From NCBI RefSeq assembly GCF_029867415.1, contig NC_081181.1, positions 117,305,888-117,369,887 on the forward strand: a DNA stretch of 64,000 nucleotides, in the 5' to 3' direction. The stretch is from Vicia villosa. Taxonomy: Eukaryota; Streptophyta; Magnoliopsida; Fabales; Fabaceae. The translations under genes were made by a program, and so were the position numbers. The notes under the pieces were generated by a model that worked only from the letters and a program-made list of their open reading frames with translations, did no database searches and was not told the origin of the DNA. Shown here in pieces: positions 43,658 through 57,360 of the stretch (position 1 is the first letter of the stretch; each line of letters begins with the position of its first letter).

Positions 43658-45748
43658 ATGAAACTTAGGAGTGGGAAACAATATCAAAACCCACCTAAAA
43701 AGGTTAGGTCTAGGATGACAAACCCTCCTAACCCAAATAAAGTCGATGAAGTACCCCTTTATTCTTTGGAGTCTTCAAATACGGTGATTAACCCAGTTAA
43801 GCAAGTGACTGGTGCATCGACAGAAGCACCCGTTACGAGAACAGGGACAGCAGATACCCTTGTAATCCCACCAGGAGGTACTGGAGCAAGGGGAACTGCT
43901 TTCTCACCATTTCGACCTAATTTGCCTCATTTTGGGACCACTGACCCCATGTATGGAATACCGTATTCCTTAATGGTTGGAAGTCAGTCGACATCAAGTC
44001 CTGCGTTAGTATCAGACACATAAGGATCCACGCCAGGCACTCAGAACAGGGCAAACCAGAACAAAGTTGTGCCTTTGTCGAATACGTCCGTAGCTGTGCT
44101 TAGGCAATAGATGGATGATAGCAATCATGAGTTGGTGAATAGGTTGACTAACCAAATGGGAACTGTTTTTAATCCTATAGTGCAGGAATCAGTAGAGTCG
44201 AATAGACAGGTGGTCGATCAACTCACCCGACTATGCAACTTCCTGGGGGCACCTCAGACATCTGATCGACAATCCCCTCAAGCCCATAGGCAGATTGTTA
44301 TGCATACACCTGCAAGAGAAGATAAATGGATGATGAAACAGTGCAACAGAATCAAATTCCCAGACTACGACCAAGTCAAGGTGGAGTACGAGGGAGACAC
44401 CAGCAAGTCGTGATGGTGAATCGACAACAAGACGCTGATCAGTTCGTCGAACAATATCAACATGAAGAAGCGGCCATAGAAAATAATCTAACTACGATTA
44501 TCGAAAGGATTATGGCCAGAAATGGACTGAATACCCCACTACAAAGGCCAACATACTCTTCCTCGTTAGCTGAATACATTGTGCAGACAGAAAACCCTAG
44601 AGGCTGGAAAATACCCAAGTATACCAAATTCGGAGGAGAGACTGGTGAATCGACGGTCGAACACATTGCCAAATATCTGACTGAATCAGGAGATATGGCA
44701 AACAACGAAAGTCTCAGAGTAAAATATTTTCCATCATCTCTCACCAAGGTTGCGTTCACATGGTTCACCACGCTACCTCCAAATTCTGTCGACTCATGGC
44801 CAAAACTAGAAAAACTCTTCCACGAGCAATTTTATGAGGGACATTCGAAAATTAGTCTGGTCGAACTGTCGAACATCAAGAGGAGGTTTGCAGACACCAT
44901 TGACGATTACCTAAATGGCTGCAGAAGGTTTAGACTATTCCATTCGAAAGAAAATAGACCCAACTTTTGTCAAGAGTATGTCGCAGTTAGCTGATAGGGT
45001 TCGACACCTTGAACGCCTACGACTAGAAAAAGTCAGGCACACCAAGGCCAAGGCTAAGAAAGAAAAAGTAGCATATGTTGACTACGATGACACAGACCCT
45101 ATATATGAAGCTGATTACATCTGACCAACAGAGGCAGAGATTGATCTGGCCGAAATGAAACCAGGGCCAGCGTACAAATGTAAATCGTTGTTTCTGTTGA
45201 AAGGAAAGAATGTCTCTGTCGATAACAATTCGAAATTTCCTGCGAAAACTTATACTTTTGATATTAGTAAATGCAAGGTAATTTTCGATGTCTTAGTTAA
45301 AGATGGTCAAATTTTAGTACCCCCAAATGCTAAATTGCCACCATTAGAACAACGACAAAAGAGAGGTTTTTGTAAATATCACAATTATCTTGGGCATTCA
45401 ACCTCTTAATGTTTTCTTTTCAGGGATCTGGTCCAAAAATCACTGCAAGAGGGTCGACTGAAATTTGCTGCCAGAAGGATGAAAATCGACACTGACCCAC
45501 TTAAGCAAGAAGATGCTCTGTTTGTTGATCTTGTCAACATCAACATGGTGGAGCTGACTGAACTACCTGATAATATGCTGGAAGAGAGCACTGGGGAAAG
45601 TCCCCAAGTTCAACTTGCTGATATGTACCCTAGGATGGACAAAGATCTGTTGGATTTCTTGTTTCGATGCAAAAACAAAGATTCCCAAGTTGGATTATGT
45701 CCTAGGTGCAGTGCCTTAACTGACCGAATTGCTGCAGAATTTTTTTAA
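43658..45748 (+). pseudogene. Gag of a gag-only Ty3/gypsy (Tat-like) element, broken
   Basis: Pieces: MKLRSGKQY start (43658-44023); a mid-part (44111-44413); the conserved Gag core (about 44590-44940: GWKIPKYTKFGGETGES...VAFTWFTTLPPNSVDSW...FHEQFYEG); then AAEGLDYSIRKKIDPTF and a C-x2-like region, GFCKYHNYLGHSTS, and CPRCSALTDRIAAEFF at the end. At least four in-frame stops, one frameshift near 44330-44400 and one deletion near 44900 are seen. No protease or pol follows, so it resembles TR-GAG type non-autonomous elements described in plants. Confidence 0.75.
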
Positions 45749-45939
45749 CATTAATAATTAACCATGTTATTGTGCAAATTTTTACTTAATACACTTTAAT
45801 TCTTGACTTAACTTTATGCAATTTATCTTTAGCACTACATTTCATACTATTTTTTTGTTTATGCTCTTTTATTTTACTTGGACATTTTATTTATTTAATA
45901 AAGAAAAAACCCTAAAAGACTTAATTGTGGAATTGGACT
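45749..45939. other. 3' flank of the gag relic up to the solo LTR
   Basis: Short non-coding stretch, interrupted at 45945 by a solo LTR. Confidence 0.5.
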
Positions 45940-45944
45940 ATGGC

Positions 45945-48078
45945 TGTAACACCCCATATTTTCTAATTTTAGTTTAATCGGAAATTAAATTATTATTTGG
46001 AATTATTCGGTATTTTGTGGAATTATTTGGAAAGAATTATGAGATGGGCTATTGGGCCAAGTGTGGTGTTAGTAAAGAGGGGGTGCTATGTTAGTAAAGC
46101 CTTTTACTAATTAAAATGTTATTTTTTATAAATAATAAGGAAAATTGGGAGAAAGGAAAAAGGAACGTGAAAAGCAGAGCAGAGGAGATGAGAGATTGGA
46201 AAGCTGGTACGTGAAGAGGAACAAAGAGGAAAAGAACCAATCAAGAATCTTTGGCTAAGGTAAGGGGGGACTCTCTGGTTATCATCTATTATCGTGTTCT
46301 TAGATGATAATATTGATTAGGGATGTTGTTGAGTCAATTGGATTATATGTTAGGTTTGGGGAGGTTATGAATTGATGAAAATTGCATGGATTATTGATTG
46401 ATTTATGTGTTGTTTTGATGTGCGATGATGAATAATGATGCAATTGATGATTAACTGCCTGTATATGATGTTTGGAGTTAGTTTTGGACTCAAATTGGGC
46501 GAGATTGCAGGATCTGACGCAGACCCGAAAGTCTGTGAAATCGCCAGTCGCGCCGCGTCCCAGTGTTGGCGCCGCGAAGGCGTACTTATTTTCTCGTTTC
46601 GCACCGCGTGCATATGTTGCGCCGTGAACTCGTTTGTGTGGTTCAGGTCGCGCCGCGAATCTTGGTTGCGCCGCGTGCTGTAGCGATGGTTGTTTTCTTG
46701 GAAAAGTTAAATGATGTGTAACTTTCGAACCGTAGGTCTGTTTTTAGTGTCGTTTCGAGCACGATGAATCTTACGAGATGGTCTACGTGTTTAAATGATG
46801 GAATGAGGTGTGAATCCAAATATTTTTAAACATGATTTTTATTTCTTGGTGAATGATGTATTGTACATATATGTGATGAGATGTGTTAAATACATGCTAT
46901 GTTGAAATATTAATCATGTGACGATTTGTTTAATTGGATGATGTATTGTTGACATATATGATGAAATGTGACAATATAAGATGTTGTTTTGAAAAACATT
47001 ATGATGTGATGATTTGTTGAGAATTATATGATGATGATTGTTTATTGTGGAATGATGTGGATACATGTGTGTTCTTCTTATTGATGATGATGATTGATGT
47101 GGACACATGTATGTTCTTTAATGATGATGATTATGATTGATTGTATTTGAATGATGCTAATGTATATAAACATACTTTGATGATGATGATGATGATGATG
47201 ATGTTGATGATGATGATGAAATGAGTATTTGACGATGTTACTCATTAGACTTGACGATGGTATAAGTATGTTCATGTATGTTTGCATTCATTCATGTTCA
47301 TTGATGATACTGTATCCATAAGGGTGTGTTAGATCAATGAAGGGCATGATTCCCATTGTGTGGAATCTGTGCTGGCAGGGCCGTATCTTGATGATGTTGG
47401 ATCGGTCATGGGTTATTCCCATTTGATGAGGTTGGTACCACATGCATAGTGTCCGTTCATACATATGCATACTTTTATAACATGATTGGAAGTATTCCAG
47501 TGTTATAAATATTGATGATGTGTTGGTTGCGTGTTTTGTTGAATTAATGTTGAGTATGATTTTCTGTTGGCATTGTGTAAATGATGGACGTTCCTGATAA
47601 TCTGAATATGATGAAATTGGGTGAATGATATAACTATGATGTGTTGTTATTTAAGATGCAATAACATTTGTTAACTGTGATGAGACTCACCCTTACTGTT
47701 GACATTTTCAGATTGAGGATAGCTGCTTTCGACTTGGTGAGGATTAGCTCATAAGTCAGTGTATTAGTGTAGCGTCAGGTGTCATGCTCTGATATTGTAA
47801 CACTGGGGGATCGCTAGTTTAGAGTTTATGATGATACTCTATCGTGTTGTTATTGTATTAATTCTGTGGGATAATATATGACGTTATGCTTATCCGTATG
47901 ATGAATTTTCCGCTGTGTTAACATGAGATGTTTATGTATTATGATGAATTGTTCCTTAGTGAAAGCATGACAATGAAGTTATGATAAATTTGTTTTAATT
48001 GGAATTGTGGCACCCTTGTTTTCATGTTTTACTCTGAATTATTTTATTAATTTCCGCGGGGTTTAGAAGGGTGTTACA
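45945..48078. mobile_element. Solo LTR of a Ty3/gypsy element (2.13 kb)
   Basis: Ends TGTAACACCC / GGGTGTTACA and flanked by the 5-bp duplication ATGGC (45940-45944, 48079-48083), which fixes both borders. It has no internal region, so it arose by recombination between two LTRs. The end motif and length fit LTRs of plant chromovirus (Tekay-type) elements. Inside: a CG-rich block (46500-46690) with GCGCCGCG motifs, and a TGA/GATGAT microsatellite (about 46900-47240). It is nested inside the gag-only gypsy relic region. Confidence 0.88.
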
Positions 48079-49480
48079 ATGGCTACTAACCCTTGCTCAA
48101 GGAGTTACACCTTTGGACTTAGGCCTAGAATCTTGACTTTCAACTTTTCATCTTATACCAATGTATCAGAGACCTTCGAATTTTATCTGTTGGTTGCTTG
48201 GTTTGTCTAGCTGTTTTGCCTGTGTGCAGGTGTTCAATTGATTTGAAACTTTGAAAGTTCATCTGATACAATTTCATCTGATGTAAATTCATTTGAGACA
48301 AGTTCAAGTTTTATCTCTTACACGCTTAATTGGATTGTTATTTTGAACTTATGACTATTGGTTATTCATCTACTCAAGTGCTTTGGTTCATATGATGTTA
48401 TGCTTTGAGGTTAATCCAAAGGAACAAAATTCTTGTATTAATTTGTTTGACTTCTTCTTGGTTAAATTTTCTATTCCTTAGCTTTTACTTTGTGTTTTAT
48501 GATAGTCCCTTCATCTCTTGCCCATCTTCTTAAATTTAAAAATCTTTTTCCTCTTTTCAAAAAATCTTCTTATTTTCAAACTTAAACTCTTTTGCAATAA
48601 ACCTTAACTTTGTCGAGTGATCGTCAAATCTTTTCTTGAATAATTGCTAAGACACTTAAGCATATTAAATCTCTTTCAAAATTAAGGGAGGAAATGTTCA
48701 AGTACTTCTTGCCTAAGAGGCTCACTTGAGATAACTCTCATAACAAAACACAAACCTCATTCATATCTTTTGCCATTTGGCTTTTCCTTTTAAAATTCTT
48801 TCCTCAAAGATTAGACATGAATAACCATCATAGAGGAGATGTAATTCTCCTATCGCCATGATATTGATTGATATGATGTTGATTTTTTCCCATTTGATAG
48901 AGCTAGTGGCATACTAGTTGATCTCTATCCAAGACGGAGCTCTTCTTTCATTTATGATGCAAAGATCCATCTGTTCTCATGATTCATGGTTAACTAGTTG
49001 AGTTTTCTCCTTTAAGATGACACAATGTCTCTTCATTTAAAATCAATCAAAACAAACCATCGTGTTTTCTTTATGAGAAGAACTACAAATGCACTGACTT
49101 CTCTATTGCAATCAAGGGGTATGTAGGCATAAAATGTGACGTCTTGCCGAGCATAAATAAAAACCATAAAAAAATGTTCTTCTAATCCCATAAATCTTTT
49201 CCACACAATTCTTTATTTTATACACAAATTGTTTTCAAAAAGGTTCCTGTGGAGTACCACAGATGTGAGGGGTGCTAATACATTCTCCTTGCATAACCAA
49301 CTCTCGTACCCTTTTCTCTTTATTTTAATAGTTTTGTTTTAAAAACTTCTTTGGGTTTTATTCTCTCTTTTCCCATTCCTTTGGAAATAATAAAGATCGG
49401 CGATGACTCTTACTTTATTTGCGAGTTAAGTTAATCTATAACTTAATCTCAATTTTCACGCCACGACAATTCTCCATAAG
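48079..49480 (+). repeat. Retroelement 3' region, LTR-like end
   Basis: Continues the sequence interrupted by the solo LTR. The last 400 bp (GTGGAGTACCACAGATGTGA..., GGGGTGCTAATACATTCTCC, ending near CACGCCACGACA at 49455-49470) reads like the end of a Tat/Ogre-type LTR in plus orientation. It does not match the left LTR-like part at 43.3-43.6 kb, so two different elements may be joined. No coding sequence. Confidence 0.4.
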
Positions 49481-50170
49481 CATGGCACAATGATCATAGA
49501 ATCCATTGAATTTGGGAATTGTTGGTGTCGAGAACTTTGATGAATCAACCGTGGAAACGATCCAGAAGAAACGATATGAGGGGTAACGGAAGTAACGACT
49601 TTTCCCACCATGAAACTAGAAACCGATTTTCTAAATTGAATGAGGCCCACATTGATCATTAGCCAGTGCTCCTAATACCACTTGTTAGATTGTGGGAAAA
49701 ATTCATATTTAATCATAACTTCAATGCCTTTATAGATACAATGAAAGATATTAGTGATATGACACGTAATCACGCAACTAACTCATAACTAACTCAAAGT
49801 TAGTTAGACTAATGTCCAATCAAATTTTGACAGGCTGATACATATGGACAGTTTCATGAAGATCACCATGTAGAAAGACATTATGAATATCTAACTGATG
49901 AATTAGCTTATATGACATGACAAAATGTTATATTCTTATTGGACGACAGTATAAAACTATTTTACACTATAAGTGCATCACCATTAAACTTAAAACAGAG
50001 AGAAAATAGGATATGCATTTATAGTGTAAATTAATTTTACACTGTCAACAAATAATAATCGCGTATTCTGCCAAATTAGATTAAAAATTTTAAATAATTT
50101 ATATGACATAATAAAGTATTATATTCTTATTGAATGACAATGTAAAACTAGCACATCACTGTTAAACTCT
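49481..50170. repeat. MITE fragments of the TGCACTGACA family
   Basis: At 49890-49985 a right-half-like segment (ACACTATAAGTGCATCACC and ATTAAACTT) and at 50010-50165 a second degraded copy (TATGCATTTATAGTGTAAAT...) match the 155-bp MITE at 28287-28441. Rest is plain AT-rich DNA. Confidence 0.45.
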
Positions 50171-52230
50171 AAGATAAATGGGATGCCACTGATGACGTGG
50201 GAAATGGAAGTCAGTAGGTTAAAGACGAAAGACATATTTTGTATTGTAGGGATATGAACTATAATGTAACAATGTTGTGGGGTAGTATTTGGCAACAACC
50301 TTCCCATAGAGTTCAAAATTGCGAGTAAGGATCCACTCCATTTCTTAAACTCCATTTCTTTTCCATTACTATAGTTTTGTGGATATATTACACGTATTTT
50401 TAAGACATGTAACACATATTTATTATTATTTAACTTTATGCACACAAAATCATAGTAATGGACCCTCCATTTCTTTTTAGGAAATGGAGTGAATCCTTAC
50501 TCCAAAATTGCATAAAGATCAAAGAACATCATGGCTCTTGTTTGTTTTGCCTGTAAAATACGAGGAATTTAATCTATCATGGCCTCCATACATGGTGTGT
50601 TTTTTAAGGAAGGAAACGGGTAAGGGGTACAAGTATAAGTATCCACTAATAAAAAAAGAAAATATATCGTCTGCACTTTTTTTATTAGTTTAATTATATT
50701 ATTAATAATTAATTTAACTTAATTCATATAATTAAATTAATTATTATATATTAAATTTAGTAACTGCTCAACAAAAGTCAACTACTTTTTTATAGCTTAT
50801 GTACAATAAAAAATAGATATATTATTGTCCTAAAAAAAAGAGATAACTCGAACTTTGTAGTAGAGGTTAACTTTTACTGTACCCACGGTTGATTCTTATT
50901 CCTCAGTCAGTTTAATCTTTATTGCAAAGCTAGTTCGTTTTTGAATTTAGTCCCTGTATCTTTTTTAGGGGTTTTGAACCCATGACATTTAGCTTAACAA
51001 CAATAAAGGCTTTTCACCTAGCCACTTCTATTACTGGTAATATATTTACAATTCATTTGTATACATTACATAATGAGATAATTTTTTTGATATAGACTTT
51101 ATTTTATTTTGAGGTTTGGTATTAATTTTTGTTTTGTTCTAATAAATAATAATATACAATAATAAATAACTGCAAATATTTTACATAATATTTCATATTA
51201 TTTTCACTATGCAATGTTTCAAATATTTAGTATTTACTAGTCTTCAATTTAAAAAATTAATAAATAAAATATTTAATAAATTAAAATAAATAATACAAAT
51301 ATTTAAGATTTTAGATATGATTAAGTACATATTTAAGATTTTAGATATGATTAAGTACATAATAATTAACATAATAATTAGCGTTGATATTTTAGATAAT
51401 ATTTAATAGTTGATAAATATTAACGCTAAATAATTTATTTATTAAATATTTTAATATATTTAATTTGTAACAATAAATTAATATAGTTAAATAATAATTG
51501 ATAAATAATAATTAACGCTAAATAATTAATTTGTAACAATAAATTAATATAGTTAAATAATAATTACAATTTTTTAAACTATTTAATATATAAATTACTG
51601 TATATTATTATTTATTTAGAACAAAACAAAAATTAATACCAAATGCATTAAATATATTATATAATAATATTTTAATTATTAAATAAACTATTTAATAAAA
51701 TATTTAATATTTCAACCATTAATATTTATACCACATAGTTAAAAGATTAATATATTTCAAATATTTAATATTTTAAATATTTAGTTTATCAAACAATTAG
51801 TTTATTAAGTATTTAGTTTATTAAACATATAGTTTATTAAACAATTACTTTATTAAATATTTAACTATTTCATATTTATTTGATATTAGTATTAAATAAA
51901 TATATATTTGTTTTTATTAATCTTTAATTATTTTTAATTATTTATTAAATATTGAAGCATTAATCATTCAAATATTACAATTATTTATTAAATACTGAAG
52001 CATTTATGTAATATACATGTTGTTGCATATGAGGACCAAAGTGAACAAGAAATGGACATATGAGGATACTTACGGGGACGAAAACATTATTTAAGCCTTA
52101 AATTTTTTGTTTTAACTTTTTCTTTAATAATTTTTTTTGTTGTTGAAAAATAACTAACATATGTGGTAACATAAGTGTTTATTTACTTTCAGTAAGTTGT
52201 TATTTGTCAATTCCAACTATTTTCGTTATT
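50171..52230. other. AT-rich intergenic DNA, nothing recognised
   Basis: Very AT-rich with local direct duplications, for example ACATATTTAAGATTTTAGAT at 51296-51356. No genes. Confidence 0.5.
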
Positions 52231-52231
52231 T

Positions 52232-52680
52232 TAAGGCTCTGTAGACATAATTTTGAGCTTATAGTTTATAAGCTCATATGGTAATATAGATCTGTTTGGT
52301 AACGATCTTTTCATCTTGAATCTATAATTTATTTTGCTAGCTTATAGTTTATTTTCCAGACGCTATTTCAAATAGCATTTTAGCTTATAGCTTATCATTT
52401 TTTCTTCCTTTTTTATCCTAATTATTTTTAAAAAATTCATTTTTATCCTTTATAATTTATTTTAATTTAAAATAAAATAATTATATATTATATATCTTTT
52501 ATGTCATTTTATAAGTTACATGAACATTTAATTTTACCAAACACTACAATTAGTTTATCAGCTATCAATCTCAACTATTAGCCATAAGCTATAAGCTATC
52601 AGCCATCAGCTATAAATTATAAAGATAGTTAACTTATCGGTCAACCGCTATTTCTACCAAACAGACCTTAAATAGATAGA
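52232..52680. mobile_element. Probable hAT MITE
   Basis: Ends resemble TAAGGTCTGTTTGGT-type hAT termini (right end AGACCTTA at 52662-52672, reversed). Multiple subterminal GCTTATAGCTTAT / ATAAGCTATAAGC motifs occur in both orientations. Exact ends and TSD not proven. Confidence 0.45.
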
Positions 52681-52854
52681 TAGAGAAATACACCAGATTA
52701 ATAAGATGAGCCCACAACCTAGTCTACATAGGTCTAGTCTACATAGAAGACTTAGACGTTTATTTAAATCTATTTAATTAAAAAGGCAAGACCACAAGCC
52801 ATAAAAGAATCTTTTAAATCTACCAGACTGACTTTTTTAAATAAATACAAATAC

Positions 52855-52855
<1 letters not shown>

Positions 52856-52938
<83 letters not shown>
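52856..52938. repeat. (TTA)n microsatellite, about 28 units
   Basis: 83 bp of uninterrupted TTA trinucleotides. Length suggests high polymorphism. Confidence 0.97.
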
Positions 52939-54193
52939 GTATTTGTATTTTGAATTAAAATACAAAAGTAAAGCTTAGTTATCTTGAAAATCTTAGAAAA
53001 ATAAGTTGAATTTTTTTATCAAAGTATAAAAAAATATTTTCATAAGTTCTCTCAAACAAATAGAGTATGGTTGTTTCAAATTATAAAATATTATTCATTG
53101 GAATTATATTTTCAAGATTGTTATTCCTAGGAATAGTATTCCTATGGGTATGTTTGGTGAAAAATTGAATTTCCCGAGAATGTTTATAAATTTAATTGAA
53201 TTTAAAAATTATAAAAATGAAAAGAAAAATAAATGTGAGTATTAGTGGGAAGTTAAGTTAGTTAAATTTTATTCCTATGGAATGTTAGATTCCCACCCTT
53301 TAACATGAGAATAAATATAAAATAAAAGTCATGTGTAAACAACATTCCCGGGAATAGAAGACACCTGAGAATAATTTTTTAAAAATTGAAACAAACATTG
53401 GATTGTTGTATTTTCAATATCATATTTTCAGGATTGTTATTTTATAACTTGAAACAAACACACTCATAATATTACAAAATTTATGTTAACAGGTAAACTT
53501 GAATAAGTCAATGCAAATAAGAATTTAAATTCGTTGATCTATGAATTTGTTAGTCTATTTGAACTTTAATTGAATTTTTATTTAGAAATGTTCAAATAAA
53601 ATAGACTTTTATGTAGGCTAATAGGCCAACCAGACATTTGAAATTGCGAGACTCGGACCTAAGAATAAGCCTATGATAGGCCATAGACCATACTTAAATT
53701 TTCAAATTTTTAATAGACCAGACTCAAGCTTGACAAAGCTTATCTCGGTCCAGTCTATTTCCACCCTATAGATTTATATGTATTTGAACAACACTTTTAA
53801 ATAATCTATTTATTTCATCTCGGTCCAGTCTAATCCCCTTGCGATCACATAACATTATTTATTTATTTATTTAATATAACTAAAAATAATTATAATATAT
53901 TTTAAAAATCATACACAAGACACATATTTATGACTAAAAAATAATGTACATTTTTTTTTTAAATATCATCAATATTAAAATGAAAATAAATTAAATATAC
54001 TAACTACAAAAGATAAATTCTAATATAATATACCATCTCAAAGTTCCTTTTTTTATGATTATTTAATACAATTAAATTTATATAATTATTGTTTATTTTA
54101 TAGTTAAGTAAATCATTTCACATTTTGCATTTGTATCTAAATATATTTTATATTGTATCAAATACTTTTTATTTCATAGGTCATTTATTAGCA
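52939..54193. other. AT-rich intergenic DNA before the Ogre element
   Basis: No gene. A stretch near 53590-53770 with GGCCAACCAGAC and CGGTCCAGTCTATTTCCACCCTA looks like a remnant hAT MITE end. Remainder unrecognised. Confidence 0.45.
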
Positions 54194-55304
54194 CAATGTG
54201 TAGCAACCTGCCTAAAATTTTAAATTTCGAGTCGCCACCTATTCTGAAGGGCGAATAGGAAACCCTACGCAGATGCGAGATTCAGGGTAAGTTATTATAA
54301 TCAGGTTGAGGGAAGGTGTTAGGCACCCTCAACCCTTTCCTAAAGGCTAATATTCAAAGATCAGGGTTTCATGGCAGGATTCATAAAGAAATATGGCAAA
54401 CAGAATTATAATGACATGATTAGAATTTTGAAGAGGGGGACTCGCCTTGTTGCCAAGTGCCTACGTACCTCCTTAGGGAGGATCATAGTCTACGTAGTTC
54501 GGGGAAGGTTGTACGCCATTAGGATTGAATTTGATTAGAGATGTGTTTTTTAGAGGCTTTTTGAATGGCCTATCGTAGTTTGATGATTTTGTAGTTTTGG
54601 ATGGATTTTAGAATTATTTTAAGGTTTGGGCGTACAACCCTGATTTGGCACAATTAACTGCAATGATCAATAGGTTTGATCACCATAGTTAAAAGATTAG
54701 GGGTTTTGCACCATTACCAATTCAAACCGATTGATTCGATTATCACTAATAATGAATTAAGGTGTTTTGTTATTATTTTATAAATTGTATTTTGTATTGT
54801 TACCTCTCATAACCGATTAACACGATTACAAATAATAACAAATTAAATTTAGAACAAGGCAAGATTAATCATCACAATCAATAAGATGATTGCAACCATT
54901 TAATCGAATATAGTTTGAATTTTATTTTAATTGAATAGTATTTTAATTAAAATCATTGTTAACCATAGCGATCAATCGATTTAATCGGCACGAATAACAA
55001 ATTGAAATTTTTTAATATAATCATTATATATTTATTTTATAAAAAATAATTATAATACAATTAATATATATTAAAAATAAGTATTTTAATTAAAATAAAA
55101 CAAAATAATTAAAATTTATTAAGTTTATTAAGGTTATGATTCAGTGTGGTTATTGTGAGGTTTATGTTATAGAGAATCAGATTGGGACGTTAGATCTTAG
55201 GCTAGTGGGAATTCTAGGGTGAGATCTGGGGACGCATGGTAAGTCTTGAGATCTGGGGCGCACTTGATCAGGGGTTGAAATTCAAAGAAAAATAATATGC
55301 TGAA

Positions 55305-55372
55305 GGGGAGGCTCGAACCTGCGACCTCACCCTCCCACACGCACTTGCCAACCAACTGAGCTGAGCCAATCA
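55305..55372 (-). other. tRNA-like segment (A and B boxes) inside the Ogre LTR
   Basis: Minus strand reads CAGCTCAGTTGG (A box, 55352-55363) and GGTTCGAGCCTC (B box, 55308-55319), with tRNA-like spacing and a TCGC before the B box. It is not a folded complete tRNA that I could confirm, so call it tRNA-derived. Confidence 0.5.
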
Positions 55373-56076
55373 TGCGTATAACAAACGCGTTCAAAATAAC
55401 ATATATTAAATCAGCGCACACTAATGGAAACGCGCGCCAAATTTTGAATTGGCGAACCAGGCCGTGACAACTCATCGTCACCTTCCCCAGACCTGCAAAA
55501 GATTGTAAATATTGCTACGATTTTGCTTCGAAATGGTCTGTAGCAAAACCTCCCCTTTCGAAAATAGCGATTAGGGCCTGCACGCTCATAAATTGTTCGC
55601 ACCACCTGAGATCCTCTCGTTTAGGCCATGCGGAAACAATCACACATTCAATTTCCCTTAATTTTAACCCTGATAAAAACCCCCAAACCAAAACCCTAAA
55701 ACTCGGATAGAGCTCTAATGGCAAAACATGTTTAAGGCACATAAACTTCAGACAAACGATTCAGACACGATCTGAACATCAATACAAGTCATAACATATG
55801 ATCAAAACATCATGAAGATGCATATAATGTGCTAATCGAATCAAGATGCAGAGCGACTTACCTGGGCTTATAGGAGGTCGTTCTGGGGGTGCTGAAGCAG
55901 ATAAACGATCCACACACGTTCCGGATTACTTGGAGAAGCTTTTGAGACCTTCAAATCTTATTGAAACCTCCGAATTTTCAAAAACCAATTTCAAGTTCTT
56001 GAGTGATTTTTTTGGTTCTTGCAAGTGCGTTTTTGTCCAGAATTTCTCCCCTAATCCTTGTGCCTTGTCTTTTGTA

Positions 56077-56082
56077 CTTATA
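56077..56082 (-). promoter_or_regulatory. TATA box of the Ogre LTR
   Basis: TATAAG on the minus strand, followed by the probable R region. Confidence 0.5.
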
Positions 56083-57112
56083 GAGGGACGAAATTAGGTT
56101 AAAGTTTGGTCCAAAACCCCACTAGAATCCAATCTTGCTTCTTTGAGAAATTGCTTTGTTTCTTGCATAAAAAGTTTCCTTTCTTGCCAAAATCATGTAT
56201 CAATCTTTTCCCATTTGATTTGTCACGAAATTATATCATATTTTGCCATTAATACTGATTGGATTTGGCTTATATCAATATTTTACCATAATATTTGATT
56301 TTATACTTAATTAAATCATAAAAATGAAATAAAAAAATATATTAAATCAATTAATATGCTAAATTTCGTGCCCTTTTGTTTTTGGACAAGCTAAAGGCTT
56401 GTGGATCAAGTTTGCATAAAAAAACCATAGGCCCCTTTGCAAAATTTCTCAATTTGAACCCTCCTTTTTCAAATTTGGCCCACCAAAATCACCTAACTTT
56501 GATCAAGCATATCTCACTCAATTTTTAAGCTATGAGGAAGATCTAATACTTTTTAGAAACCTCAAGAGGTCCTCTACAAGCCACTTTGGAACATATTTTT
56601 CATTTGAGGCTTTTATCTTGATCATATTCTCTTTGGGAAAAAACTGTTTTTTGAAGGATGCCTGAAAGTGACCTGTAATCTTTTGCCTTGTATCTCTCAA
56701 ATGAAGCATTTCTAGCCTTGGCTTGTGAGACACAAAGTTGTAGAGAATCCAATTTCCTTCAAAATAGGCTTTGAGTGGGGAATTTTTGATGTTCCATGTG
56801 AAAGTTATGCCCAGTCAAAGTTGGGTTGACTTTCTCCTAAGAAACCCTAATTTGAACCTTTTTGTATTTGTTCATCTCTGAGTTTCTATTAATGGAATCA
56901 TGATCAATTCTCGATCAAATGATGATTATGCATCCTACACTTGATGTTTGCCTAATGATCATGGTTTGAATCATGCTTTGATTGTAATTGACCCTCCAGT
57001 TTGAATCAGTTGACTGTGAATTATCTTGATCATTTGAGTGAGCAAGGTTTTGGAGTTTGCTTTTAAACCTTGTTATGAGAGAAGTGTGGGAGGTAAATTT
57101 TGGGGTATGACA

Positions 57113-57125
57113 GCTGCCCCTATTT
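57113..57125 (-). promoter_or_regulatory. Polypurine tract of the Ogre element
   Basis: Minus strand AAATAGGGGCAGC immediately before the LTR start TGTCATACC; primes plus-strand DNA synthesis. Confidence 0.65.
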
Positions 57126-57360
57126 AATTACCTTGGATCGAATGACAAGAGTGTATGGACCTCGCGTCGTTCAGATCGAAGAGTTATTAAATACTGGAAG
57201 ACCCCTAAATTTATCCCGTGTTTGAGTTATGCGAAAGAACCGCCCTGCTAACGCCTGAGTCTTGCATAGCGGGAGCTATTCTCTTAGTGAGTTTATGTAA
57301 CTCATGAACCCCAGGGGATTACTTGCCATAGTTCTGACAAGTCTGCCTGTATCAAAAACG

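Larger units (their letters stand above)
54199..57112 (-). repeat. 3' LTR of the Ogre element (2.9 kb)
   Basis: On the minus strand it begins TGTCATACCCCAAAATTT (57112) and ends GGTTGCTACA (54199). A TATAAG box lies at 56077-56082, with the transcript start expected just below it. A tRNA-like segment lies downstream at 55305-55372. Short frames within are not genes. Confidence 0.88.

Noticed and set aside
47078..47287. Histidine-rich frame on the minus strand
   Set aside because: It is the translation of the GATGAT microsatellite in the solo LTR.
50119..50445. 108-codon minus-strand frame
   Set aside because: Overlaps a degraded MITE, has no recognisable domain, and composition looks random.
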